A stretch of DNA of 64,000 bases from Gautieria morchelliformis (taxonomy: Eukaryota; Basidiomycota; Agaricomycetes; Gomphales; Gomphaceae): contig WHVA01000028.1 in NCBI GenBank assembly GCA_015179125.1, positions 396,651-460,650 of the forward strand. Direction: 5' to 3'. Below, one piece after another: positions 9,840-21,035 of the stretch. The notes under the pieces were generated by a model, which saw only the letters and a program-made list of their open reading frames with translations, ran no database searches and had not been told where the DNA came from. Position 1 is the first letter of the stretch. The number at the start of each line of letters is the position of its first letter. The translations under genes were made by a program, and so were the position numbers.

Positions 9840-11100
9840 AGTCCTCCAGTTTCTCTACACAACCTAATGGATAGTCTAGTCTGACAATATTCGTATTGCG
9901 ATTTAACCTGTATGGATGTCTTTTTCTGTAGTCACATGTATAATTGATAAATGAGGTAACCTTACTCCGGCATGGCCAGGTCAAATGCAGGCTTGGAAAG
10001 CCCATCACCAAAGCTTGTGCAATAAGAGTCTTCCCGATTTGCTGGCTTCTCATCCATTCCATCGTCTTTCATCTCCAGAGCGAGCCCACTCTCTTTGGTC
10101 CATTTGCTTGCAGAACACGCGAAGGTCCACTGGTCGGCATTTTCCAAACAGCCGCCACTGTCTGACCAGGCATCAATGGCATGTGGTTGACTTCAATCGC
10201 TCGAGAAAGTCAAACTATTCACATTCTCATATTGAATGCGCTGCAGGCGGATGGCTTCGGACCATACTGGATGGATTGGAAGAAGGATACGTCATCGAGC
10301 CTTGGGACTAGATGCGTTCTTCGTCTCAACGCGAAATGCATCAGAAAGATTTTATTCACATTTCACGTGAACTCGATCATTTGCGGGCAACTTGGTATAT
10401 TCATTGTAGATAAACTTTGCCTTTGGGATATCACAAGAGTCGAAATATGCATGTGCCGCCTGGTGATGTACATCCCGACTTTTATCCTCGAGCTACTTGC
10501 CCTCCGGCTGCAGGCTGATTACTCATCATGGACCTGTGAGTGGCACCTACCATGATACCTATATACCCACATCACAGACTGTGATGCTTCCTGTCTGCTC
10601 ATATTGTCCTTTATTCACAGCCGCAGAAATGTCACCTTCTCGTATATATGCTTGAGATCGGCGGCCAACTGTCATAGTACAGTACAGGTCAGTTAGTACT
10701 TATGGACATCTTAATTTCCGGTCTACATCTCGACTGGCTAGGACTAAGGTCTCTGCAGGCTTCAACTTCAGGCTCGCTCCCACGTCCTTCTTCGAACATG
10801 AGCTTCCTTTTGATTATTTTACCTGGTCATGTTCCACTGAATTAATGCCAAGTAGAATTTCTATACTGAAGTGATCCATGCACGGCATGCTAGATACAGT
10901 TTTGCCCGTCTTCTTCCATCACGGCACGGTCCAACCTGGATACTGTGGGGATTCCTGCTAGGGGTGCAACAAGTTTTTAGACTCTGTTTTGTCTTGGTTT
11001 GGCTTCTGTGGCCTCATCCACATGCGCCTCTTCCGATTGTTGGCGAATGAGGAGTATCTGTGGCATCATGAACCCTGAGAAGAGAAGATCAATGCCTTTA
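9840..11100. other. No recognised gene
   Basis: ORFs of up to about 120 codons occur here (for example 10181-10555 plus), but none shows a family motif or a convincing exon pattern. It may be degenerate host sequence downstream of the V-domain fragment. Confidence 0.4.
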
Positions 11101-11130
11101 TGACTGCTGGCTGTTTTTAATCAGCAGTCA
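11101..11130. other. Perfect 9-bp inverted repeat at LINE junction
   Basis: TGACTGCTG (11101-11109) and CAGCAGTCA (11122-11130) flank a T-rich 12-nt loop. It lies immediately before the first TadA2 homology. It could be a breakpoint-associated hairpin or chance. Confidence 0.5.
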
Positions 11131-11139
11131 CAGGCAATA

Positions 11140-13258
11140 AGAAGTGCCCTCGTGGGATAGAACGTGCCCGATATTCAGGGCAGTGTGCACGGCGATCGAG
11201 AAGAATGACCCTGAACACACATACAGGTTCTTTCCGAACAAGAGCCCGTGGACGTGGGAGCAACAGGGAGCGGCGGAGGATGTAGAGGACGTTGGAGACA
11301 CACTCAGGAATGCCAGCACTGGAGAAGACAGGAGAGGGGGAGCAGACGGAGCGAGGGTCCCTCTCGAACAATGAACGCACCACGAAGACCAGGAGAGATC
11401 GCAACGCAGAGAAGATGGCCTCCAAAACAGGGGAAGGTTGGAAAATAGAAGGAGCGCGCCGGGGGACAAGAGAGGAGCAAATCTACAAGTGGGGCACAGG
11501 GACCCAGGGTGGCAGAGACGGGACCCCGGAGGAGGCAGGCAGAGCAGGCTGGACGATTACAGAATCGGAAGCAGCCGCGAGAGGACACAAGGGAGAGACA
11601 GAAACACAGACGATAACGATCCACACCGGGGATGAGTGAAGACAATCCACAGATCGCAAAACTAAGGGTTAGACAACAGAACGCCAACAAATCATTGACC
11701 GCGATGTCAGAAATCCTAGCTAAGTGCTCACCAGACCGCTATGACATTCTTGCCATACAAGAACCGCATATCGATTTCTTAGATAACGCCAGAGCCACTC
11801 CCAGCTGGTACTCGGTATACCCAGAAACCCACTTTCGAGACAAAGAGAGACGGACGAGATTGATGATACTGGTGAGCAAGAAAGTCGCGACAGGCGGATG
11901 GAGAGTGATAGAAATAGGAACGCCGGATGTCATGGCGATAAAAGTCAAAACAAACATGGGTGACGTACTCGTTATAAATATCTACGCCAACTGTACACAA
12001 TCTGACAGCATAAGAGCCGTACAGGAGTATGTCCAAAAAAGCGCAGTGGAAGAAAGAGAACATGGACAGGAAGCAGCTGGCATGGTCTGGCTGGGCGATT
12101 TCAACAGGCACCACCCGATGTGGGACGAGCTACGAAACTCACACCTGTTCACCAGAGCTAACTTAGATGAGGTGCAAATACTGCTAGATGCGATCGCGGA
12201 CCACGATTTACACATGGCATTACCCAAGGGCATGCCCACACTCAAAGCAATGGCGACTGGAAACTACACTCGCACAGATAATGTCTTCATCTCTTCCTCA
12301 TTGATAGAAAGCTTAGTTAGTTGCAGAACAGTACCAGAAGACTTACCCCCCAAAAGCGATCACTTCCCAATCGACACCGCAATCGACGTAACCGTCATGG
12401 CAAAACCGCAGGCACCCAAACCGAACTATAGACAGGTCGATTGGAAGGGATACGGCGAGCAGCTCAAAACGAGGCTAGGAGAGGCAATCCCCGAACCAAC
12501 CCCTACCACCCCCCAGCAATTCCACCACCTCCTGCATGCGTTAACAGAGGCCATAATGACCACCACCGAGGAACTGGTACCGAAAAGCAACCTGTCACCT
12601 TATGCAAAACGATGGTGGTCATTACAGCTAACACGCACCAGAGCGGAAACCAGACGGCTGGGCAGGAAAGCATACGCCAGACGCAGTGAACCAGCTGACG
12701 CGGTGCATGATGAGTACAGAACCGCAAGAAACAAATACGCGGAAGCCATCGAGAAATCGAAAAAAGACCACTGGAACGATTTCCTCGAAGGCATAGACCA
12801 GAGAACGATTTGGACAGCGCACAAGTATGCCTCATCGGAGGCAGCTGATGGGGGGCGGGCGCGCATCCCGACACTGACAGCGATGCAACCAAATGGGGCA
12901 CAACTGGTCGCAGAGACAAACGATCAGAAAGCCGACCTACTCTTCAATACATTCTTCCCAAAGCCAAGCGCCAACGCTGAGGGAATCCCGCCAGAACACG
13001 AGTACCTGACCCCGGCCTTCGAGTATAAGCCAATATCCGACACACAGATACGCAGAGCAGTGAACAAGCTCAACCCGTTCAAAGCTCCGGGGGAGAACGG
13101 TATTCCAAATGTACTCATCAAACAGTGTATTGACGTGCTCCTGCCATACATAGGACCCCTTTACCGAGCCACGTTCGAGCTCAAGACCTACCCGGCCGAG
13201 TGGAGGGACTCAATCACGAGGGTCCTACGCAAACCAGGCAAAGCCGATTACACGGTGC
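11140..13258 (+). mobile_element. TadA2: Tad-type LINE, truncated at both ends
   Basis: Homology to TadA1 starts in the last CCHC segment of ORF1 (PSWDRTCP against ATWDRDCP) and runs through the endonuclease into the first RT blocks, stopping at 13258 after RKPGKADYTVP. Normal LINE insertion by target-primed reverse transcription loses the 5' end, not the 3' end. The missing 3' half therefore points to a later deletion or recombination that joined it to GypB. Confidence 0.82.
11144..11374 (+). pseudogene. TadA2 ORF1 C-terminal remnant
   Basis: Begins PSWDRTCPIFRAVCTAI, aligned with the end of the third zinc knuckle of TadA1 ORF1, then KNDPEHTYRFFP (TadA1 KNPESQLRYFP). The rest is a basic, low-complexity tail with frame changes. 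The N-terminal gag-like domain is absent. The in-frame codon before it is a stop, so this is not an independent gene. Confidence 0.6.
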
Positions 13259-13341
13259 CTGGCGGCCCATACGACAACGCTGCCCAAGCCGAGATTGACC
13301 TCGAGAAGATTGTTATGAAAGAGCACCACAAGGCCGCTTGA
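11632..13341 (+). CDS. TadA2 ORF2 endonuclease/RT N-terminus fused in frame to GypB gag
   Basis: 569 codons from ATG 11632. Residues 1-245 are an APE-type endonuclease with QNANKS, AIQEPHIDF (catalytic Glu), WLGDFNRHHPMWDE (Asp-Asn) and SDHFPI (Asp-His), the set that nicks target DNA. Residues about 250-480 are the linker, and FKAPGENGIPN near 482 starts the RT fingers. RT palm, thumb and RNase H are missing. At about residue 543 (nt 13258) the frame passes without a stop into GypB gag (YDNAAQAEIDLEKIVMK) and ends at TGA 13339-13341. The endonuclease residues look intact, but the protein cannot reverse transcribe. The start ATG matches that of TadA1 ORF2. Confidence 0.8.
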   Translation: MSEDNPQIAKLRVRQQNANKSLTAMSEILAKCSPDRYDILAIQEPHIDFLDNARATPSWYSVYPETHFRDKERRTRLMILVSKKVATGGWRVIEIGTPDVMAIKVKTNMGDVLVINIYANCTQSDSIRAVQEYVQKSAVEEREHGQEAAGMVWLGDFNRHHPMWDELRNSHLFTRANLDEVQILLDAIADHDLHMALPKGMPTLKAMATGNYTRTDNVFISSSLIESLVSCRTVPEDLPPKSDHFPIDTAIDVTVMAKPQAPKPNYRQVDWKGYGEQLKTRLGEAIPEPTPTTPQQFHHLLHALTEAIMTTTEELVPKSNLSPYAKRWWSLQLTRTRAETRRLGRKAYARRSEPADAVHDEYRTARNKYAEAIEKSKKDHWNDFLEGIDQRTIWTAHKYASSEAADGGRARIPTLTAMQPNGAQLVAETNDQKADLLFNTFFPKPSANAEGIPPEHEYLTPAFEYKPISDTQIRRAVNKLNPFKAPGENGIPNVLIKQCIDVLLPYIGPLYRATFELKTYPAEWRDSITRVLRKPGKADYTVPGGPYDNAAQAEIDLEKIVMKEHHKAA

Positions 13342-13926
13342 TTCTTTATCGACTTCGCCTGAGCTTCGACTCGGACTCAGTGGAACGATGTGGCCCTCCG
13401 ACACTTCGCCTACAAGGGCTTGGCCAAACGAATCAAGGACGACTTTCTTCACTTCCCTCGATTCCGCAGCCTCGCCGAGCTTAGGAACTTCGCGCTGGAA
13501 TGCGACAGCCGTTACTGGGAGCGTAAGGAATATGACGCCATGATCAATGGTCGTAGCTCCCAGCCTGCACGCACTGCTAATCAGTCCAGCAGCAATGCCA
13601 CTAACAACAACCAGCCGTCCAGTGGTTCTAATAACAATAATAACCGCAACAAGACTAACAACAACGGCAAGGGTTCCAACAACAACTCTTCGAACAACAA
13701 GGGTCAGCCCGACATTTCGAGCAAACTCGGGAAGGATGGCAAACTACTTCCCGAGGAGCGCCAACGTCGAGTCGACCAAGGCCTTTGCCTGATTTGCGGC
13801 ACCAAGGGCCACATCGTCAAGGACTGCCCGAAGAACAAGTCTACCGGCGGTAGCGGTTCTAAAGGTCGGGCAGCGAAGACCCCTAACGAGGGGACTTCGG
13901 CCTCCATTACGGAGGTGAAAAAATAG
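13259..13926 (+). pseudogene. gag: GypB gag, C-terminal part
   Basis: Capsid segment AAQAEIDLEKIVMKEHHKAA, two in-frame TGA codons (13339-13341 and one near 13360), then WNDVALRHFAYKGLAKRIKDD. A long Asn/Ser-rich tract follows, then a CCHC knuckle (CLICGTKGHIVKDCP near 13790-13835). It ends at TAG 13924-13926. Fifty nt later pol opens at 13977. The N-terminal half is lost at the TadA2 junction. Confidence 0.82.
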
Positions 13927-13976
13927 GTAGCAACCTCGGAACCACACGATCCGAGGATTGCGGTAACCTCACCCGT

Positions 13977-16900
13977 GTGCTCAGACTCAGCGCCGCTTCT
14001 CATTCATTGTCCAAAGATTCCCTTAATGTAGATTTAACCTCGCCTTCGCTCCCCAACGTCGCTTTTGTTGCATTAGTTGACTGCGGGTCCTCAGATTGTT
14101 TTATTGAATCCAGATTTGTCCAGAAGTACTCTATGCCTGCTTATCCTGTCTCTCCTATACCCTTGAAACTATTTGACGGTAGTACTAACACTACCATTAC
14201 CCAAGCTCTAGACCTCTGCATTTGCTTTCTGACTGGCGAACAACAATGGGTTACCTTCTACGTAACCTCGCTCGACTCGAGTTGCTCGTTGGTACTTGGC
14301 CACAACTGGCTCACCCGCTACAATCCGTCGATTGACTGGGTATTGGGCAGTATTACTTTCAAGACCATCGACCTAACAACGACTCCAGCGACCATGGCAA
14401 CGTCAGCCCGCTCAGCTTCGGCTACGACTTCGACCTCGCCTACGGAATCTTCGCCCTCGCCTCCGACCTCACCTCCGAACTCGCCTCCGAAGTTGCAAGC
14501 ACCCCTCGTTTCCCTAATCAATGCACCCGCTTTCATGCGTGCGTCTAGATTGGAAGGGTCCGAAGTGTTTCAGCTCAATCTGGCTTCGCCTGAGCTCCTC
14601 GCCAGAGGGGCAACATCGGGAGAAAGCTCCTCCGAGCTTTCTGAGAACGTTAGGAAACATGTTCCCGAAGTATATCACGAATTTGCAGATGTGTTCATTA
14701 AAGCACGCGCTGACACTCTAGCTCCCCACCGACCCTATGATATCAAAATCAACCTCGAAGAAGGGACCTCACCACCTATCGGTCCCATCTACTCTCTCTC
14801 AGCTTCCGAACTCAAAGCACTTCGCGAGTTCATCGACGAGCACTTGAACATCGGTTTCATCCGACCTTCACGCTCGCCTCATGGTGCACCGGTATTGTTT
14901 GTTCGCAAAAAAGATGGCTCGCTTCGGTTGTGCATCGACTTCCGAGGTTTAAACAAGATCTCGAAAAAAGGTCGGTATCCATTGCCATTGATTGCTGACT
15001 TACTTGATGCTCCAAAGAATGCTCACATCTATACGAAGATTGACCTTCGTCACGCTTACCACCTCGTACGGGTGACCGAGGGTGACGAGTGGAAAACCGC
15101 CTTCAGGACTCGCTATGGGTCTTTTGAATGGTTGGTTATGCCATTTGGTCTCACTAACAGCCCTGCTGCTTTCCAGAGATTCATGAACGAGATTTTCGCC
15201 AACCTTTTGGACGTTTGTGTGGTGGTATACTTGGATGACATTCTAATCTACTCCAGTGACCCCTCCAAACATGTTGAACATGTCAAGGAAGTCTTGCGAC
15301 GACTGCGACTCAACAACCTCTTCGCCAAAGAAGATAAATGCGAATTTCATCGCGACTCGGTTGAATTCCTCGGCTACATACTCTCTCCCGAGGGTCTCAC
15401 TATGGCGAACGACAAGGTAAAGGTCATTCAAGACTGGCCTGAACCTCGCAAAGTACGCGACATCCAATCCTTCCTCGGCTTCGCCAACTTCTACCGACGT
15501 TTCATTCACAACTACTCTGACATCACCATTCCTCTCACCCGACTCACCCGCAAGGGTACACCTTGGAACTTTTCCGAGGATTGTCGGCAGGCCTTCAACC
15601 TGCTGAAGAGGGCGTTCACTACCGCTCCTATCCTTACCCACTGGATTCCTGACCTTCCGCTAATCGTAGAGACTGATGCTTCAGATTATGCCTTAGCGGC
15701 AATTTTATCACTGCGAACCTCGGAAGGCGAACTTCACCCCGTCGCTTTCCACTCCCGCACATTCACCTCTACCGAGCTCAACTACGATGTTCATGACAAG
15801 GAGCTCCTAGCAATTTTTGAAGCTTTTCAACGCTGGCGACACTACCTCGAGGGCTCTGGCGACCCTGTCGATGTTATCACCGATCACAAGAACCTCGAAT
15901 ACTTTTCAACAACGAAGCTCTTGACCCGTCGACAAGCTTGGTGGTCAGAATACCTATCCCAATTCAACCTCGCCATACGTTTCCGACCTGGTCGCCTCGG
16001 AACGAAGCCTGACCCCTCACTAGACGATGGGATGTCTACCTTAAAGAGGGGAATAGCGACTATGCCACCATAAACCCACAGAACCTACAGCCAGTGTTTA
16101 CCCAACACCAGCTGGCATCGTCCCTTAGAGCTACTAACCTCGCTCCCGTCGTACTCCGAGCCGCTTCGATGCTTGATACCGAGCAGATCCGAGCTAACAT
16201 ACTAGCGAACCTCCCCTCAGACCCCATAGCCAAGTCGCACCTCGGCTTGGTTAATGACCCGAGGTGGACCACAGACCCCGAGGGTTTTCTCAAGCTTGAC
16301 AACCGAACCTATGTTCCAGCGGCTCAAGACCTTCAACTTCGCATCCTGCAATACAAGCACGACCACATTCTCTCGGGACACTTCGGGGTCAACAAGACCT
16401 TGGAGCTGATCCGATGAGACTACACTTGGCCAGGGATTAGATCCTTTGTCAAGGAGTATTGCAAGATGTGTACCACTTGCATGTGAAGCAAGCTGCAACG
16501 TCACAAACCCTATGGTCTCCTCAAACAACTTCCCGTCCCGAGAAGCCTTGGAATTCCATCTCTATGGATTTCATTGAGCAGCTCCCCCCTTCATCCGAGT
16601 TCACCTCCATACTAGTGATTGTTGACCGCTTCACTAAGCAGGTTATCTTCATTCCTACCACAGACAAGATAACCTCGCAAGAGCTCGCTCATCTCTTCGT
16701 CCTTCATGTCTTTTCCAAGCATGGAGTCCCCTCGCATGTCACCTCGGACAGGGGTTCCGAGTTCGTCTCGCACTTCTGGCGTTCCCTAGGGAAAGCCTTG
16801 GACATGCGGTTGCATTTCACCTCGGGATATCATCCTGAGGGTGACGGCCAGACCGAGCGTGCTAACCAGACCTTGGAACAGTACCTCAGGATATATTGCA

Positions 16901-17641
16901 ACTATCAGCAGTCCAATTGGGTCTCGCTCCTTCCCCTAGCCGAGTTGCCTACAACAATGCGCCTAGCGCAACCACCGGCATCTCCCCATTCTTTGCTAAT
17001 AAGGGTTACCATCCGAACCTCGCAGTTCACCCCGAGCGCGACCTCGCCTCGGCACGAGCCCAGACTTCGTGGTTGACCTGGACGAGCTTCACCAAGAACT
17101 TCGCCGCGCCATCCTCGAGGCTCAGAAGACCTACCAAGCCTCGGCCGATGTTCGCCGCAAACCCGCTCCTGATTTCCAAGTAGGATCCCTCGCCTTTGTG
17201 AAGGCACAGTACTTCAGAACGACTCGTCCTACCAAAAAGCTCGCCGAGAAGTTCTTGGGTCCTTTTGAGATCATTTCCCGAGCGGGTACTCACTCTTCAC
17301 CCTTCGACTTCCAGAACACATGCACTCAGTCCATCCAGTATTCCACGTATCTATGCTCGAACCAGCCTCGCCCAACACCATCCCGAACCGAGTTCAGCCG
17401 CCTCCGCCCCCAGTCGTTATCGACGGCGAACCTGAGTTCGAGGTCTCCAAATCCTCGACTCGAAGATCGATAATAGACGCAAGAGCTGCAAGTTACTCTA
17501 TCTTGTTAGGTGGACTGGTTACGAAGGTACCACGAAGAAACCTCGTGGATCCTCGCTTCCGAGCTTGATCATGCCTCGGAGCTGGTCACTGACTTCCACG
17601 AATCTTACCCGGCCAAGCCAGGACCTTTGACTGCTCTATGA
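13977..17641 (+). pseudogene. pol: GypB pol: protease, RT, RNase H, integrase, chromodomain
   Basis: Protease LVDCGSSDCFIES (residue about 38) and VLGHNWL. RT has SPHGAPVLFVRKKDGSLR and catalytic VYLDDILIYSS (about 417). RNase H starts at ETDASDYA (about 565). The first ORF ends at 16073 because of a 1-nt frame change near 16015, after LGTKPD. The other frame continues with the zinc-binding integrase part (stops TGA in IR-*-DYTWP and CM-*-SKLQRH), then SMDFIEQLP, TSDRGSEFVSHFW and GQTERANQTLEQYL (D,D,E). Further frame slips occur near 16950 and 17060. A chromodomain (LYLVRWTGYEGT...) ends at TGA 17639-17641. Both TGA codons fit former CGA. Confidence 0.9.
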
Positions 17642-17749
17642 TCGTTTCCTTGTTTAACCCCCATGACCCAGTAAACAAAATCCCCTCGCAATCGAACAAC
17701 ACAAAAATCAATAAAATCCAAGAAATATGCCATTATTCCAGTTACTAGT

Positions 17750-18860
17750 TTATTCCAACATCCTCATATCCTCTCCCTCGCTCTCCTCGCTACCCTCGCC
17801 TGACTCCTCCTCATTACTACTGCTACTTTGCTCCACCAGACCCCCATGTCCCCCATAATCTGCCAAGTCTCTCGCCCCCTGCATCCGCTTCAAATAATTC
17901 CGCCTCCTCCTTATCCTCATGAACTCCACATCCGCCCTGTTCATCCTGTCATTCGCAGCCCTAAACTCCCCCAGCAACTCGCACACCCTCTCCCCAACCT
18001 CGCCAACCTTCTGTCTCACGTCCCTCACTGCCGCTATAAGCTCCCTCATCTCCACACTTCGCTCCGACCTTTTCACCTTCTTGTCCTTCTTCGCCCTCCG
18101 ACCTTCCACCTTGGTTTCCTCTACCTCAGTTTCCTTCCCCTCACTCTGCCTCACTCCCTCTGTCCCCTTACCCTTCTCCTCACTCATCCTCGCTTCCATC
18201 CTCTCCACCCTCGTCTCGAGATTCCGCTCGACCCAGTCGCTCGAGTCGTTGTCATCCTCAACCTCGTCCCGAACCTTGGCCTCTTTCCTCGGCCTCGGCC
18301 CATCCTCGCTCGCTTCTTGCCCCCGGCACCCGCCTGACCTTTTCCTGAGGTCGCCTTGCTGCGGTGACCTTGGGCTATGCTACAACCCAAGGAGCGTGTC
18401 CTGCACCACACGCAAGCACCCTGGTCGGCGAGGCCGAAGTCGAGACTAACGGCCGGCCCGAAGGCACGTATAGTCGCGCTCTTCGCAGCACGCGCACCTC
18501 GCCTCGGCCTTGGTCGCGAGTTGCCACTCACGAGGTCCCCCGTCGGCGAGCTTGTACCCATATAGGGACAAGTCGGTCAGGTGGTACAAGAATAACATGC
18601 GTTTGTACTATACGAATCAGCAGCGTCCATGACCAGATGACAAGGATACTCACCTTTTTGCCACTCGGCCCTTCCTGCCACGGCTGCCTCATGTCAATGG
18701 CCCCCGTCTCATCGATTGGTAATACGCCAACTTCGGGTCGATCCTCGGGGATAACCTTGCCCGAGGCGCCGTTCTCCTCAGACAGGAGTGTCTGGTCGAA
18801 CGCGTTTGTCGCGCTGTTCTCGTCGACGGCTAAGTTGAAGAGGGCTTGAGGGCACACCAT
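17750..18860 (-). CDS. Antisense accessory gene inside GypB: zinc-cluster-like, probably spliced
   Basis: Lies between the end of pol and the 3' LTR, on the opposite strand. Exon 1 is 18860-18654 (69 codons, ...QPWQEGPSGKK). A 46-nt intron is predicted at 18653-18608 (GTGAGT, CTGAT branch-like site, TATAG); it joins in phase to YKRMLFLYHLTDLSLYGYKL. Then come two identical-spacing motifs, CACCEERDYTC and CVWCRTRSLGC, each C-x2-C-x6-C, the halves of a Zn2Cys6-type cluster with a longer linker. A frame change (indel or second short intron) lies between them near 18450. A Gly/Arg/Lys-rich region and a coiled-coil segment (MRELIAAVRDVRQKVGEVGE...) follow, ending in an acidic tail (EESGEGSEESEGEDMRMLE) at 17750. 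Function unknown; a DNA- or RNA-binding regulator is an inference. Confidence 0.55.
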
Positions 18861-18896
18861 AATTCGTTGGCACTTGGGTTCGCTGCCTCCTACCCA

Positions 18897-18907
18897 CCCT
18901 TTTATCT
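18897..18907 (-). promoter_or_regulatory. TATA-like box upstream of antisense gene
   Basis: AGATAAAAGGG on the minus strand, about 40 nt upstream of the ATG at 18860. It suggests the antisense gene has its own promoter inside the element, independent of the LTR. Confidence 0.35.
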
Positions 18908-19033
18908 AACCTCGGCTACGATTTAAGCTTCGCCTTTCCGGCTACTTAACATCGGGCCGGGATCTAGATCCGGGGATAGGTGAACCTTGTTCATATTACG
19001 GCCTCGAGGGTCTCGGCCATAAGGAGGGGATAC

Positions 19034-19587
19034 TGTAAGAACCCGGCCTTTGGCCGGTTACTTACCGGTAAAACCTTCTTCCGAGCCCGAGCCTTGTGAT
19101 ATTCGTGCCCGAGTACATATGATCCTTATCCGTGCCCGAGCCCGAGCTTGAGCTCATATCCGACCTTGATCCCATGCCCGTATCCCCTTAGTTACTGTTT
19201 CCACTCCATCGCATCATTCATATATTACCTCGCCCTGACCTCGGTCTCCTGACCTCACCCTGACCTCCCCTAATATTTTCGCCCCTGACTCGTACCCTCG
19301 TCCGTATATAACCCCCTTGTATGCACTTCCTACTCCTCAGTCTGAAAATCAACTACCGTATCCCTTCGATCCCTAGCTAGTTTCTAAGTCTCGCCTCTTA
19401 AGCCAAACCTCGCCTCTTATTCGTTTGCCTCCGAAGTTGGGACTCGTGCGTAGGGTCGGTGCAGCACATAAGCTGAAGCCAAGTCCCTCTCCGACTTCCC
19501 CATCCAAACCTCGCCCCGTAACCTCGGACCTTACCTCGGGTTTCGCTCCCGATCTCGGTCAACCTTACGACGGATCGTACCGTAACA
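19034..19587 (+). repeat. GypB 3' LTR
   Basis: 554 bp, TGTAAGAACCC...CCGTAACA, preceded by the purine tract AAGGAGGGGATAC. It contains TATATAACCCC near 19313. The end matches exactly the point where GypA gag homology begins. The matching 5' LTR is absent from the window. Confidence 0.87.
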
Positions 19588-20361
19588 AAGGGGAACTACT
19601 TCCGGGACTGGGACGCCTTCGAGAAAACATTTTCCGACCAGTTCTGCCCCAAAAACGAGCAGCTCACAGCCCTTACGAAGATCGAGGGGACCAGCTGGTA
19701 CCAGGCCAAGGATCCGGTCGATGACTACATCGATCGCTTCCAGGAGCTCATCGACCTTGTGGAGTATGAGGACGACAAGACGATCGTCATCAAATTCCGA
19801 CAAGGACTTGATCCGACACTCCAGAACCAAGTCGCGCTGCTTGGGGATGGAGCTCCGGATTTTGATGATCCGGAAGGGTGGTACCAAGCTGCGCAGAGGG
19901 TGTCCCGGAACAGGGAAGCAAATGAGGCCTTCGTGGAGACGAGCCGGAACATGACACGCAGTTCCACTCGTCCTACTCCACCTGTGCCAAAACCCGGAAG
20001 CACATTCATTCCCACACGGAAAATATTTCCGACGCTTGCTCCGCCTGCTCCTATTAGGAACCATAGACCTCCTCCCTCGAAGAGTGGCCCTGCCCCGATG
20101 GATGTTGACTGCATGCGTGGAAAAGGCCACGGAACTATCACCTGCTTCCGATGTCGACAACCAGGCCACTATGCTTGCGAGTGCCCCCAAGCCTTTGATA
20201 TCCGGCTTATGACCACAGAGGAGAAACTTGAGCTCCTTCCAGAGTTCCTCGCACTCGCAGACATAAGCGCAGTGCCCACTGCGGAAGGAATTTCCGAAAA
20301 TGCGGAACATGGTGCATCGGAAGCGGAAGATGCGTCGGATTTTGTGACGCGCAGCGGGTGA
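19588..20361 (+). pseudogene. gag: GypA2 gag, 5' truncated
   Basis: The frame is open from 19588 (KGNYFRDWDAFEKTFSDQF) to TGA 20359-20361, 257 codons. It includes FQELIDLVEYEDDKT, the basic/proline linker and the CCHC knuckle CFRCRQPGHYACECP (about 20140-20185). About 110 residues of the N-terminus present in GypA1 are lost at the GypB junction. The end overlaps the -1 frame of pol. Confidence 0.87.
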
Positions 20362-21035
20362 GATGTGTGCCCCTGCTGCCTGTACATAACCGGTTTGCCT
20401 GTCTTGAAGTAGAGAATGAAAAGCCCCCACTCCCCTCACTTTGTACAGACCCACCGGATAAAGTCACACAAAAACCAAATCCGACACCCCGTCCGTCCCG
20501 CAGCCGCCCTTGGGAGAAATGCCTTCCGAAGCGCTATGTTGTCGCTGCCACCCCTGGCCCCAAGTCACTAGTCATTAAGGTGGAGATCCAGACAACGGAT
20601 ACGGCGGAAGTAAATCCGGACCCGCCCTTGTCCATTGCGGGGCCACTGGTCAGTTTATAGACCAGGACTATGTGGAACGGAACCGACTGACCACGCGGAA
20701 GTTGCAACGTGCAATCCCGGTGTTCAATGTGGATGGAAGCCCCAATGAGGCAGGGTCCATCACGGAGATAGTAGACACCATTCTCCGCTACGAAGGGCAC
20801 TCAGAACGCACTTCCTTTGCAGTCACCAGCCTGGGGAAGCAAGACATCATCCTCGGGTTCACCTGGCTTCAGGAGCACAACCTGGAGATCAATTGGCAGA
20901 CTCGAAAGGTACTGATGAGTCGATGTCCAGCCAAGTGTCACATGTGCCGGTCGGAAGTGCGGAAGGAACGCCAGGAGCAGCGGAAGACCGAACGTCTCAT
21001 ACAGACATGTCGTTCTGGCCCCCATCCACTGCTTG

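Larger units (their letters stand above)
13259..19587 (+). mobile_element. GypB: chromodomain Ty3/gypsy element, 5' end lost
   Basis: Order: partial gag, protease-RT-RNase H-integrase-chromodomain, a tail-to-tail antisense gene, a polypurine tract (AAGGAGGGGATAC, to 19033) and the 3' LTR. The 5' LTR and gag N-terminus are replaced by TadA2. The LTR end abuts GypA2 gag exactly (19587/19588), so GypB had inserted into GypA2; the expected left half of GypA2 is also missing. A deletion spanning both left parts explains the layout. Confidence 0.88.

Noticed and set aside
10181-10555. Plus-strand 124-codon ORF as a host exon
   Set aside because: No family motif and no clear splice-linked extension; could not be supported.
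18897-18907. TATA-like box taken as proof of an independent antisense promoter
   Set aside because: A single AT-rich motif is weak evidence; kept only as a low-confidence feature.
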